DNA of 64,000 bases from Sipunculus nudus (GCA_026874595.1 CM049314.1:1759318-1823317); one strand, 5' to 3'. Shown: positions 48,300-60,469, numbered from the stretch's first letter. Program-made: numbers and translations. Notes: generated from the sequence alone by a model not told the origin.

Positions 48300-48444
48300 A
48301 GATGAATAGAGTAGCCAGTCCTAAAACCAAGAAGAAGACAGGGCCGTTTATTGGCTTGGTCGGATATTACAGGAATTGGTACAATGTAAAAATCAATTCA
48401 AGGTTGTAAAACAATGCAGCTGACTTCTTAAGTCGTGCTGTGTA
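48300..48444 (+). pseudogene. RT tail fused by deletion to RNase H tail
   Basis: 48310-48380 reads SPKTKKKTGPFIGLVGYYRN, the connection end of RT. After a deletion joint near 48390-48410, NNAADFLSRAV and a TAA stop (48442-48444) follow, the end of RNase H. Between the protease and this point, integrase and the catalytic RT are missing. The stop directly after the LSR motif means RNase H ended pol, which fits the integrase-first order of the element at 7030-12890. Confidence 0.75.
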
Positions 48445-48855
48445 AATAGGCCTGAAACAGATTGTGTAAACAGAGGTAAAACATGTTTCATTGTGAGAAT
48501 ATGACTCTTGATGTGGATGAACATACAAAAATGCTACACTGGAAATGATATTATGGTATGTTGTAGAATTGATACATATGTAGTGTAGGATGAGGCCATG
48601 TTATTGGATGTATGTTAAATGATGTTATGAGGTATGATGATGTTGTGTTTTTATACATGTACTGAGCATGGACCGTTGGCAGAACCATTGTATTTATACA
48701 CAATGTAAGCCATGTAATACTGATAATACAGTGTCATCACTAGTGGAAGCTTGTAGTTTTTACGATGAATAAATTGATATTGTAAACAGTATACACTTGT
48801 GTTTTGTTTGGGACTTGAAAATATCTTTCAGAGATATTCCTTAAGGTGGGGCGAG
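48445..48855 (+). other. 3' untranslated part and polypurine tract of the second element
   Basis: Non-coding; it ends in ttaaggtggggcgag (48841-48855), a purine-rich tract that abuts the 3' LTR. Confidence 0.6.
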
Positions 48856-49312
48856 TGACAAAAATGTATTACTAAACTAGGCTATATCAAATGGGAACTT
48901 CATATAATAATGAAAGAGAGTTGGGGAGAAGTAGTCTACACAGAGTTTTACTAGATCAGGCCTTGTTAAATAGTACTCTCACAGAATAATGAGCTTGTGA
49001 CGAGACGTGTTGTGTTAACCACAGGTTAGGTCTACACCGATCAGGTTGTATTTAAAATACCGCGTAGGACAATATTGGTCCTTGAGACAGTATATATGTA
49101 GACGAACAGAGCGCTATAGAATTACGTCGATGTACCTTGGTGAAGACATTATTTCTTTTAAGAGAGGACCAAATCTACGACGGCGGAAGCCAATTGTTGG
49201 ACGTTACTGGAATAAATCTGAGTTTTGTTTACCCCTAGGACGAATGATTATTTTGGACTTTTTTTGTAAATGCACCCGGGAAATATGTGTCCGCACCGTG
49301 TGTGGTGTGACA
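48856..49312 (+). repeat. 3' LTR of the second element
   Basis: 457 bp, TGACA...TGTCA-type ends (TGACAAAA start; GTGTGACA end). From about 49000 to the end it is highly similar to 46533-46843. It lacks the TATA-bearing U3 part seen at 46240-46530, so an internal U3 deletion or recombination is likely. Confidence 0.88.
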
Positions 49313-49653
49313 TAGGCCCCCTGAGGGAGGAATGATTAATAATAAAGTAATTATGTCACAATGAGGTCCATTTGGTTAATAAAGAGATATCAACAAATGA
49401 TTGAGAATGATACGCAAATATCACGGACCAAATATAATGGATGAATAATAAATGATGAAATAACTCGGGAAATACTTGTGCATAGGATAGCCGTTAAAAC
49501 AAATCGTAGATACAGCATAAGTTTATGATTTATTACTTTAAAATTATGACCTTTGTGTTCTGCAGGTGTACAAAAAGGTCAGGGCTATGGTATAGGTAAC
49601 AGTTAGTGAGCCTAACATGGCGCTGCAGAAAGTTGACAATCCTCACAGCCTGT
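49313..49653. repeat. Duplicated flank containing the 3' end of the second PLAC8-like transcript
   Basis: The stretch 49313-49600 matches 58095-58310 (taggccccctg, aagtaattatgt, aatgatacgcaa, cataagtttatgatttatta, gttctgcaggt). It contains tttatt (49529-49534; aataaa on the minus strand), the candidate polyadenylation signal for the gene at 49654-52339. Confidence 0.8.
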
Positions 49654-52339
49654 TTAGCACATTCCTCGATTTTTCATTTCTCGCTTCATCTGACAGATGC
49701 CGCAAGGTGTACAACAGCCCATGACGACAGTGTCGTTACCAATGGTGCCCTGAAGATGAAAACAAGAGAATGGGGTTGTCTTTAAATTGAACATATAGTC
49801 TTTCTTATTACCATACATTATATATTACGTACACATTTAGAATGTACGGTAATAAAAAGTCTTGTGGAACATAAAAGGCTTCTAACTTTAATAGAATTGT
49901 TAGAATGGCTCATGTTTTGTCATCATTTTTTCAGACAAATGATATTTCCTGAAAAAATTGAGTAAAATGGTAAACGACTCAATATTCGTAACTCTAATGT
50001 TAAAAGTATCTTTTTCTAATATTAAAAGTTATGAAAATATTCCTTATTCTTCTATACCTAAAAGATGACTGTGTTTGAGATAAAAATGAACAGATGCTTT
50101 TTTTAACAGGACACTGGACTGAAATACAACAATAAATATGACAACTGAATCTGTAAATAAGACATACGTTAACTCAACAAAACCCTCAGTGTGACCTAAT
50201 TTCATATTTCACACGAGATCTCACCTAAAACTGGTGGACTTCAAATGGTAACTTTTCAATCCAACATTTAGTGACATACTGTTACTGGCTTAATTTTAGA
50301 TGGTTATTTGAAATGATGGATGAAAGTTGCGTGCCACAACTCATAATTAATTATAACTGAATATTTAAAAAAATGATAAATAATTGGTTTGTCCATACCG
50401 TAATGCCGAGCATGGTCCTTAGTTTGACCCTCATGGCCGTGACGTCACCACAGCAACAAGGCGTGCAGAATGGCTCTCCCATGTCAGCAGCCACCTGGCA
50501 GGCCAGACAGCTAGGACAGCACCAACCCAACAAACCTGTAGCAATAAGAGACTGGTCTACTTTCCTGCTAGATTAGGTCTGAAGAACATCTCTGGGAGAC
50601 CCCGATAACAAGTTGGTAAAGATCCCATGAGCAGGATTGAGGTCTAAAGAAAAGACTGCATGAATTACGTCTAAAGAACAGTTTGGTTAAGATACCAAGT
50701 CCAGGTTGGTTAAGATCTCAAGCAGAGGCTGGTTAGGGACTAAAGAAGAGGCTGATTAAGGACAAAAGAACAGACTGGTTACTGTCTCAAAAACAGGCTG
50801 CTTGAGTCTTAAGAACAGATCGTTTAGGGTCTCAAAAAGAACTGAAGAAGGCCTGAAGAAAATGCTTGTTAAGATCAAAAGAAAAGTCTTGTTAAATCCA
50901 CATCTAAGGAACAGCTGGCTAAATTAAAAAGAAGTCTCAAAAACACAAAGTCATGCATGTTATCTGGAAAACTGTTGTCATTTCCGTAAGCACGTTTACT
51001 TGGTTTTATATGTTTTATTCACAGTCTTGTTAAAATTTTGCCGAGTGTTGTGCTCATCGTTGTGTCTGGAAGCAAGGCCCTTATTAAAAAACGCTGACTA
51101 TAAACAAGTATTTACATAATTATTACTATAATCCGCCTTCCTTACTCCAACCTTTGCTCCATATCTTATCAAGTTTTGCATCCGCCCCTGTTAATTATCA
51201 AAGAAATATACACTTACACACGCCGCAGTCAGAGAAGCAGTCACAGATTCCCGTGGTCCAAGGTCGCATGTTCTGGGGGTAGGGTATTTGCGGTTCATTA
51301 GCGGTCTGGTTCACTTGAACGATAGTTGTAGTTGGTTGTGGGGCAAAGGGGGGCGCCTGCGGCTGAGGGTACGGCGCTGGTGGCTTAGACACCTGTGGAT
51401 ACTGAAGTAAAGAAGTGGCCCTTAGGCCACGACGCTCAGTTTAATTTGACCTGGTGCTAATTTCTTTTATTAGTGTTACATATCGTCTGTGAGAATAGAC
51501 TATTGCTAATGTTACTATGTTGTAAAACGGACGGAATTATTTAGGATCCAAATGAGACTAGCAAAGTACCCCCCCCCCCTGGATTTTACAATACAATGTA
51601 CCAAGGAAAATTGCAACATTGTACCCAGATGACTTACAGTAAGCTGAGCCAAAAAAAACAAGAAAGTGTGAAAGAGTAAAAAACATAAGGTGGTATCCTT
51701 TGCAAATATGCCTTTTTCTAAAACAAACGCAAAAATGATTTAAAATAAATATTAGCCTATTAAATATAGATATAATATTTTATAAAATAATTCTGGTACA
51801 GAGTTCTTAATTTTAATTCATTTTCAGGGTATATTATCATATGATATTATATTTTACCGGGCTTACATTAAAATAAAGCGCGTTTTTGTATTACTCTACC
51901 ATTTATAATTCTTTTAATAAAAACGATTTGTAAATAAAAAAAAACCCACTTAATTTTCCAAAATATATGGCACAACTCCAAATTTCACTCCTCCTGCCAT
52001 CAAGAATTACCTCGTCAATAAATGCAATGAGACCTCTTCCATTTGTTGTGATATATTTTTTTTGCGTTAAAAACAAACAAACCAGCAGGTACACAAATAA
52101 ACATACATAGATATTCATCATTATCTATATCCAGGTCAACATAAAATATAATAGTCTTCCTTACATTAGGACTTACATTTTGGGAAATTTTCATTGAAAT
52201 GCATGAATTATTTGTTCATTGGTATACATACAGACAAGCATAGATAAGACAGAATGACACTTGACATCTGTCTGTGTTTAAACATTACCTCATTATAAGT
52301 CATGGGCTGACTGGTCACAGGCTCTACTTTCGACGCCAT
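49654..52339 (-). CDS. PLAC8-like (cornifelin family) Cys-rich protein, four exons
   Basis: Exons on the minus strand: 52339-52289 (MASKVEPVTSQPMTYNE, donor gtaatg), 51401-51218 (acceptor cttcag, donor gtaagt), 50535-50399 (acceptor ctacag, donor gtatgg) and 49749-49654 (acceptor cttcag, stop TAA). Phases are 0, 1, 0 and the product is ~155 residues. The N-terminus is Pro/Gln-rich (PPAPYPQPQAPPFAPQ), longer than in the paralog at 30564. The PLAC8 core reads WTTGICDCFSDCGVCLLGW, CCPSCLACQVAADMGE, CTPCCC, MRVKLRTMLGITGTI and CCTPCGICQMKREM. Exons 3 and 4 have exactly the same lengths (137 and 96 bp) and phases as in the paralog, so the two arose by duplication. All Cys clusters are complete. 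Function unknown; roles of the family vary. Confidence 0.92.
50555..50950. repeat. Decayed ~23-bp minisatellite in intron 2 of the second PLAC8-like gene
   Basis: About 15 diverged monomers such as aagaacagtttggttaagat, caggttggttaagatctcaa, gaggctggttagggactaaa and acagactggttactgtctca. The monomer and the position (directly next to exon 3) are the same as in the array at 31155-33195 of the paralog. There is no higher-order unit here. Confidence 0.85.
50951..51217. other. Remainder of intron 2, second PLAC8-like gene
   Basis: AT-rich; includes a fragment tgcatccgcccctgtt near 51178, the reverse of the dispersed 'ggggcggat' repeat. Confidence 0.4.
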
Positions 52340-52430
52340 TGCTTTTAGAGACTACCACCTGCTAATAACATATAATAAGATCAAAATACATGAGGTATTT
52401 ATTTTCATCATATCCGTGTCCGTGAAGGTA

Positions 52431-52530
52431 AGCCATCTCTCTCTCTCTCTGACCCCCTTTTTTTCTCTTTCGCTCTCTCTCCGTATAAGAATATATATAT
52501 ATATATATATGTGTTTATATATATATATGT

Positions 52531-52577
<47 letters not shown>

Positions 52578-52686
52578 TGTCTGTATTAATCTATATGTCC
52601 CTTACTCACTCTATCTAGTATGTCACCCTGGTTTTGTCTGCCTTTCCTATACATCAGGTAAATCCTTGTGTCTGTTTGTCTGTCTC

Positions 52687-52740
<54 letters not shown>
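52431..52740. repeat. (CT)n and (TA)n microsatellites upstream of the second PLAC8-like gene
   Basis: CT-rich tract near 52436-52480, TA repeats 52491-52574 with gtgt interruptions, and CT repeats 52681-52738. Confidence 0.95.
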
Positions 52741-55700
52741 GCGTCATTCCACTCGTGTAGTCACTTAGTATAACACTGACGACAAAAAACTAATCTCAAG
52801 CCCTGATCTCAGAAAAGAAACGAATCCTTTAATTGGTATTAACTTACGAAAATTCCTATGGGCAGAATCTTAATAGAAACATGATATTTTGAGGGTATAT
52901 ATCTACAATCAGATGATAAGCTAATCTATTAAATTATAAAATTTGAATTAAATGCGTTTTGTGATACGTTATGTAATCCATGGTGAAATGTCAGACCTGC
53001 TATTTAGGAGAATGTTTCCATATTATCATACTAATTTTGCAGTACAACAGTATTTTAATTATTCGAAACAGAATACGATTATGTATTTATTATGAATGAG
53101 GTGACACTGCTAATTTTTATTGCAGTTTTTATAATTATATAAATTCATTTATTCTGTATGTTACATTGTTGTTCTTTTAAATAGACACGTGAACAAGAAT
53201 GTATATGTCATATATAAACACCATATATCACTGCCGGAGCGTGAGGATGGGGGGTGGGGTTTCTTTCGGGGTTGCACTGTCCCAAACTACAAATTCTGAC
53301 CTTTCTTAAAATGTTGCAGACATTATAAAATATATAATTATTTCGGATATACTTTGACAATTGCTGTGTTATTTATCTTGAAAGTTTTCTGTTTTAAAAG
53401 CAGGTTGTTCACCTTTAAATGGAATTGTCCCAAGCTCTAAACGCTTTAAAGAAATCATGGAACAGGCCCTGTGTATGCACATTAAAAGCGGATTCTGTTG
53501 TGACCAAGCATCAGATAGGAGCAGTTTATCATTAAAAGCATAGTTACCCACTCTAAAGTATACGTGACAAGATTCCTAAAAAAAAGTCTATTAACCTCTT
53601 GTGTGGGACCAGATGAGTGGAAGTAGCTCATAAAATGCGTAGTTGTATTGCGCTGATTGATTGCACTCAGACAAATCGTTTTTATAGCTGTACAGCTTGC
53701 ACACATTGTGTTTTTAGTAACATTGAGGTATTTGTGTAACTATGGTATATCAAAGCCGGTACATGTTAGATTTCAAGCAGGGGCATCACATCAAAATGAT
53801 TAGTAGTGTATGTAAACAAGTAATTAAAAGTCTTTGTCTGACTACGTAGAAAGAAAGGTTACACGTTCAGCTCCCGAGGCAGCGGACAGACAGAGTATAT
53901 TTTGTTCTGTTTATACGCTGACAATTTTAATGGCTATACTGAAAGGTTTGACGAAAGGATGGCTGTGGGTGTCAATCTTCAAAATTGACTTTTTGTGGTA
54001 CCATTCCCCTTATATGTTAAGGGTTACTCTCCTATTGTACACATAGGCCAATATACCTTTAAGAATACAATTTCAACCATTTTAAAATGTAACCCCCTCC
54101 CTCCCTCTTGAATCCGCCACTTGTATAAATGGATGAATTATATACCTTGCCCAGCTTTAGCTTAACTGTCTTTGTCTTGTTGTCACTTATTTGAACATTT
54201 GTAATATAGGAGTAAAAGTAAAGCGTAATGACAATATGGAAATATGTATACAAGAGAATTGATTATCTTATCCGAGCAATTGCTGGGGGGGGGAGGGTTA
54301 CTTTGGTCATGAAATTCACCATTATATTTGGGTTCGAATACAAATAAAAGAGAAACGGTATGTTAGTTGGAATGGGTATAATAGTTTTGCCTTGGAGGAG
54401 GTTTGGGCTCCATTGACCCTCTTTTTTAGTCAATAGCGATCGCGTCACGTGCGACAATAACGTTTTATAATAAAAAATAAAAAAGATTCCTTTCCCGCAC
54501 CAGTATTAGCATTCCAGTCCTTCTGGAACCTGATCCCAGGCCCCGCTGAGAGGACGCGGTCGTATACATAGATGAAGTGAAAGATAACGTGGAGTTTTAA
54601 CAGGTGTCGTTCATGTGGAGAAAGCCTTTGACTGTTTTCATGTGTCATATGGTATATCAACTAATGGTCTGTCTGTAACATGTGCTTTGTTTCGGGGGTG
54701 CAGGTGGTTCGGGGGGGGGGGGGGACTCAAGGTGTCTTTAGTCCTCTTCACTGTATAAGGGAATAAAATATAACCTTTAAAATTCCGTCCTTACTTTCCT
54801 CTATAATCTTTCATTAAATTATTTATTTATTTATTGTAATATAAACAAGATAGCTCATTCAGCTAATGCTGTTTTTCAATGAGATCCTGCTACAATTTAA
54901 AACATGATATACCAGAAATACAATAACATTACAGCACGAGTACAATGTGGCATGTGTCAGTTGGGCTATTTAATCGTAAAAAAAGGAAAACTCTTTTGCG
55001 TAGTGAAAGTATATATTTCATATGTGGAGGGAGTGAAGAAAACTTGGAAATTCTGGGCTAGGAAATTTGTCCTGTTTGTCATAAGAGGATAAGGTGGGTG
55101 GGGGGGGGGGGGGGGTGGGGGGCGTAAGAAGATTTTTAGAGGGTCTCCTTTTTCCAGGGCTGGGGGTTGTTTCTGTCATTATTGGATCGTTCCCTTCCAA
55201 GCGAACAAGGCCAATGGTTTGTAACCTTAAAAATAATACACAAAATATCCTCATACAATTTTTATAGCTATTAGGCAGTATTAGTCCGACATCTGGTTGT
55301 ACATTTTCGATAATGATAGGGTTATTTTTGTTTATCTTCACTTTAATAAAAGATTAATCTACGGTTTAGATTTTTATGAAACATAGAAATCTTAGTTTTT
55401 TTTTAATTTACTTGTGGAAGCCATTGAACACTTTTAACTATAGTGTAAGGTTGGAGCTCTTCCGTCACGCCTTACCTTGTAACCCTGGACGGGACGTTGA
55501 CAGTTAATTAATACTTTGACTCTACAACATCCTCAAAGCCTCCTTTTCACTCTGGGGATTAAAATTGTATAGGGTTTCTCAGGTAGATTAACAAAAATAT
55601 ATGTCAAGTGTATTGCGCTTTAATAAAATAATATCCATCAAATCTGAAGATTAATATATATAATTTTACCGGTGTCCGATGGATTATGGCGAATATTCCA

Positions 55701-57740
55701 TGAAAAATTATAATTTCAAGACCTAATTTCTTTGCCGTTGATGAACCTAAGTTTTATTCCAACATTTTAAAAATATTTACCAGATTAATTTCATACCATG
55801 TTCGTTGATAAGAATCTTTTGCAAGGTTAAGAGAGCCAATGGATATTTAAAAGAGAAGAGTTGTTCCTAGCATATTGAATAAATTGTATGCTTTTTCTTT
55901 AACACGTCCATCGCTGTATATTATTTGGCTAGTAAAACTGGCATGCTTTGCGGAATGTAACAATATGTCCGCTGGTTGACGCAACAGTTGTTGCTACTTA
56001 AATATTGTAAATTAAGCAGCTTAAGCTTCCATGGGTACGCCATGAATACAATTGATTATCTTTGACTTAACTTATATTTGTATAATTATGGACTTATGAG
56101 TAATGCCCGTTGTCAGTGACTTACCGTAAGCAAGACACGCCGTCAAATAAAATAACATTAAATCCGGGTCTCGCTCGCGTTGCTATGTCAGCCTGAGTAA
56201 CATATCCCCCTTTACGACTACAAAGGTCACTTTCCGCAAACTGCAATAAAAAAGCTGTTGTATGGGGCGAGCCAGAGCGAGGCTAGGCATAAATAATGAA
56301 TGCTTTGACAGGTAGGCGTGAAATCTTTGGACCATAGTTAAGACCGCCCAGGAATGATTTGTGGTTCATCCTGTATATAGTAGTTGTTCACTACTAGGTC
56401 AACACTCAATATTGATGTGTTTCATATAAAAAAAAAGATAACCTGTGTGCATCAGTTTAGGAAAATCCTCACGCATAGCTTCTTGCAAGTAACTTCAGGT
56501 TATTTACATTTAGCAAGGTAACGTTCAATTATGCTGAGCTATAGCGATGACCCTTTATCCGTCCAACCATCCGTTAGCACGGCACAAATCGTAACCACTA
56601 AACCTAACAAAATCTTACTTAAGATCCTGCGAGGACAATGTTAAATCTCCTCAGAAACTTGACCTTAGATATAAGACCCCTATGAGAAATATCGTGCGTG
56701 CTATGGGGTTTGTTTGAAAAAAAAAAGATACAAAAGCCCCTGTATCTAAATAATTAAAGCAGGGATTGCCATCATTCTTGTTCTGATAATTGATCTTAGA
56801 CAATTTCATCAGCTTCTTAAGACTGATACCGCCACCTGTATCATTTTTATCTCATTTTACACATAATTTTGAGACCATCAAATAACAGCAACCGTATCCG
56901 TTTCTCAGCTGTTCCGAAACCTAATGTCCTAAAATCTTAAATGGTTATTAATCATGATAAGTGTAATCAGTTCTTGAAGTCTGTTGATGCCATGATAATT
57001 TTTCATGTAGTTTTCCCGGCATTTTTTGGACAGTTAAATAACGTTGCGGGTATCAGTATATCTACTGTGGTTTCAACGTGTGGCCTTGAACTTATAAAAA
57101 TCTTTATAAACCCAAATAACCTTTAAAGTACTGGATATTTTGTTCTCAAAATTGATGCACAAGTTGTTTAAACAAATTTCTCGAAAGAAATGAAAATTAT
57201 TGATCATGGCTGGGATTTTCAATTTACAATTATCATACAAGGATAATCCTGTTTGAACTCTGTTAACAATAGATATTTCATTTATTTATTTATCAATTGG
57301 TTATTGTAGAGGATAAATCTGATTTTTTATGTCTGTTGTTTTCTTTATCGTGTACAGCAAAGTGCATCCCCCATGGCAAAGGTAATCGCCGTTTTTCCAG
57401 CTTCGATATATTACATAAAGAAGATGCTTACATTGTTTATTCAGTCACATTACAATACTTTCAACTAGTCATGTAGTCTCGTGTTGTATAAGTATATATT
57501 TACATAAACATTTTTTCTTTATTTCTACATAAAGCTTCACTTAACAATACAGAAATTTTATGGAAAACATTTATACTTGCGTTTAACTTGATTGCACTTA
57601 CAGGAATGCCTATATAACTGCTTACATAAGGACCATACAATAAATTCACTGATAAAAGAGAAGATTATAAACATGCAGTTATTAATAAGTTCTTAGGCAG
57701 GACCATACAATAAACTCTTATCTGAATAAAACAATTATAC
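52741..57740. other. 5 kb without recognised genes
   Basis: Read on both strands. Only low-complexity features were seen: G-runs at 54285-54300, 54705-54722 and 55097-55125, and a patch near 54090-54120 related to the dispersed gcggatccag-type repeat (reverse orientation). No splice-bounded open frame or family motif could be supported. Confidence 0.45.
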
Positions 57741-57942
57741 TAGACATGTAGTCTGACTACCTGTCACAAGATTGTAGCTTGTACCGCCATGAATACTTGC
57801 GTCAGGATCCTAATCAAACTGTGTTTATCCAATGTCACGGTTCACAGGGGTCAGCTGAAGAACAAGCACGGACCTTATACCAATGACTTGGCCAGGGCTT
57901 CGACAGGGACAAAGATATCATTTTTTCTCAAAGTGTCGCAAA

Positions 57943-57991
<49 letters not shown>

Positions 57992-58312
57992 CCTCAAACA
58001 TTTTATCATAATTCGTAGAACAACATTTTGCATTAAGTTGCTAACAGGCAAACCAACCAGGCAACCCCTTAAAGAATCAAGGAAAAACATAATCTAGGCC
58101 CCCTGGCAGAGGTATGATTATTTATAAAGTAATTATGTAGCTGCAGAATGATACGCAATTATCACAGACAAAATATAATGTATTAATACTAAATGATGAA
58201 ATGACCCGGAAAAGCATGTGCAAAGCATACCCGTTTAAGGCAAATCTTAGATACAACATAAGTTTATGATTTATTACCTTAAAATTGTATGTTCTGCAGG
58301 TATCTAGTTACG
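57740..58312. repeat. Segmental duplicate holding the empty site of the second LTR element
   Basis: The left part matches 41560-41928 (gtcaggatcctaatcaaactgtgt, ccaatgtcacggttcacagg, caaagtgtcgca, (AT)n, gtagaacaac, cattaagttgctaacag). The right part matches 49313-49600. The joint here is continuous, aatctaggccccctgg (58091-58106), where the other copy has 7.4 kb of retrotransposon between TAGAC and TAGGC. Confidence 0.9.
57946..57989. repeat. (AT)n microsatellite
   Basis: About 43 bases of AT at the position of the (AT)n in the paralogous segment. Confidence 0.96.
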
Positions 58313-58930
58313 TCAAGATAAAACCATGAAAAAAATATACGATAAGAGCATGAAATAATTATTAAGATAAGAACCACGGAATAAAATATGCGATAAGAAC
58401 ATGAAATGGTTCTTACTATACCAACCACGGAAAAATATACGATAAAGGCATGAAATGGTTCTTACTATAACAACCACTGAAAAAGTAAACGATAAAGGCA
58501 TGAAATGGTTCTTAATATTACAACCACGGAAAAAAATTGATAAGGGCATGAAATGGTTCTTACTATAACAACCACGGAAAAAATATACTAAAAGGGCATG
58601 AAATGGTTCTTACTATACCAACTACGGAAAAATATACGATAAGGGCATGAAATAGTTCTTACTATAACAACGACGGGAAAAGTATAAAGGCATAATATAA
58701 AGGCAGGAAATGGTTCTTACTATTACAACCATGGAAACAATATACGATAAGAGCATGAAATGATTCTTACTATAACAACTTCGGAAAAATATACGATAAA
58801 GACATGATATGGTTCTTACAATAACAACCACGAAGAAAAAATAGACGATAAAGGCATGGAATTGTTCTTACTATAACAACCACGGAAAAGTATACAATAA
58901 GGGCATGGAATGGTTCTTACTAAAACACTG
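58313..58930. repeat. ~50-bp minisatellite
   Basis: About 12 units with core gataagggcatgaaatggtt and cttactataacaaccacgga followed by aaaatatac. The minus strand gives repetitive open frames (ISCLYRIFFRG type), treated as artefacts. The array starts where homology with the PLAC8 3' flank stops. Confidence 0.95.
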
Positions 58931-59230
58931 GTCATTTTAAATCAGCATTACTTTAAATGAAACTACATGAGTAAGTATAATATTCTTTTCTTCTTGTAAT
59001 CAGCCATTTAACATTTTCCCTATATTAATTGAATATTAAAAATATCATAAAAAAGTAGAAAGAATGTTTATAATTTTGAATGGAGTTGCGAACATTTCAA
59101 TGCATGTTTTATACACTGAAAACATTTAAGATTTTAATATGTATTCTTCTATATACTGCCAATGATTTGGTAAAATTAACTAAGCTGTTATTGCAGAAAT
59201 GTTTATGGAAAAATGGCTTTTTCAATTATA
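58931..59230. other. Spacer between minisatellite and LINE
   Basis: AT-rich. It may contain the 5' untranslated part or ORF1 remnant of the LINE, but nothing can be recognised. Confidence 0.35.
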
Positions 59231-59231
59231 A

Positions 59232-60011
59232 GTAGTTCGTGAATAAATTTAGTGATATCGAAATACTCACGCTTAATGTGAGAGGATTAGGAAATTCAGA
59301 AAAAAAGAAGATAACGTTTTTACTGGCTACAAAATAAAAAAACATAATATTATAATGTTACAATAAACTGATAGCTCACCGACTAGTGCCTCACAATTAA
59401 TCAGAATGGGGCCATTTTGTTATCTTTAATCATGGAAGCAACAACGCTAGGGTGTGGCAATATTAATAAAAACTATGTACCTCATGAAATACATAATGTT
59501 TTCAAAGATGACGAAGGGAGAGTAATTGTTCTTGATGTTACTTTATCAAATGTAAGACTAAACGTAGCTAATGCATATGCCCCCAATATACCAAATATAC
59601 AATTTTTCAATAATTTATTTAACAGAACCGAATTAAGTAATAATGAAAACAATATTATAGGGGGTGACTGGAATGTTGTGATTGATCCAACGAATCATAA
59701 AATACATAAACCTGTGGGAAAAAATTACATCACGTCAGTTATAACTGAATGGATAGATGAACTCGATCTTATATAAATTTGGCGACATATGTATCCCAAA
59801 AAAATTGGAATCCACTTGCTCACGTCAAAGAACGCGATATACAGCCAGTAGGCTGGATTATTTTCCCATATCCAGAGGTTTGTTGAAATTTGTTAATCAC
59901 TGTTGCATTTTGCTTGGTTACAAAACTGATCATTCCGCGGTAGATCTCGGTTTTAAATTGCAACAAAATATACGAGGTCCAGGATTTTGGAATTTTAACG
60001 TTTCGTTATAA
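59232..60011 (+). pseudogene. LINE AP-endonuclease domain
   Basis: The conserved blocks LNVRGL, GGDWNVV, SRLDYF and TDHSAV are present, the last with the catalytic Asp-His pair, followed by RGPGFWNFNVSL. The block with the catalytic Glu (LQET-type), expected near 59330-59410, is destroyed by stops and shifts. The domain would nick target DNA to prime reverse transcription. Confidence 0.88.
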
Positions 60012-60469
60012 GATGATAAAGTTCTCGTTAAGAAAATAAAAAATTGTATCCCGAATACACTGGAAGAAAACAAAGATGCCAACCTTTCGCTTTTATGGGA
60101 AACGATCAAAATGGAAATAAGAAGAACCTGTATCAGTCACAGCATTTAAAAAAAAAACAAGGAAACAAAGATAACTATCTCCAAATTAGGAAAACACTTG
60201 ATAGAACTTAAAAAAGTAAACGAGAATATTAATAGACAAAAAATTAAAGAAATTGAGGAAAATTATATAAATTCGTAGAAAAAAAGTTAAAAGGTGCAAT
60301 TCTTAGAAATGAAACATGGTACGAAGAAGGAGAAATTATAAATAAATTATTTTTATTCAGATGAAATATTAAATAAATCATATTTTCAAAAATTATATAC
60401 AAGCGAACAAACACATTATGTTAATAAAATTGATTAGTTTTTGCAAAAATACCAGAGCCAAATGGAAAA

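Larger units (their letters stand above)
41929..49312 (+). mobile_element. Second Gmr1-like/gypsy LTR retrotransposon, internally deleted, with a nested LINE
   Basis: The left end TGACACAAATGTATTAC at 41929 and the 3' LTR (48856-49312, starting TGACAAAAATGTATTAC and ending GTGTGACA) are the two ends of one insertion. Flanks are TAGAC (41924-41928) and TAGGC (49313-49317), a 5-bp target duplication with one change. The paralogous segment at 57740-58310 runs through without the element (TAGGC at 58095-58099). Internally: 5' LTR split by a LINE, candidate primer-binding site after 46843, gag, a protease with a changed active site, a joint of RT tail to RNase H tail, polypurine tract and 3' LTR. 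Integrase and nearly all RT are missing. Confidence 0.85.

Noticed and set aside
48921-49315. 89-codon plus-strand frame at 49046-49315
   Set aside because: It lies wholly within the 3' LTR and has its counterpart in the 5' LTR; no protein function is indicated.
57340-57395. Mini-exon with acceptor gtacag and donor aaag|gtaatc
   Set aside because: Single short segment without coding context or partner exons.
58313-58831. Minus-strand frames of 69-78 codons with repeated ISCLYRIFF-type sequence
   Set aside because: Products of the ~50-bp minisatellite, not a protein-coding signal.
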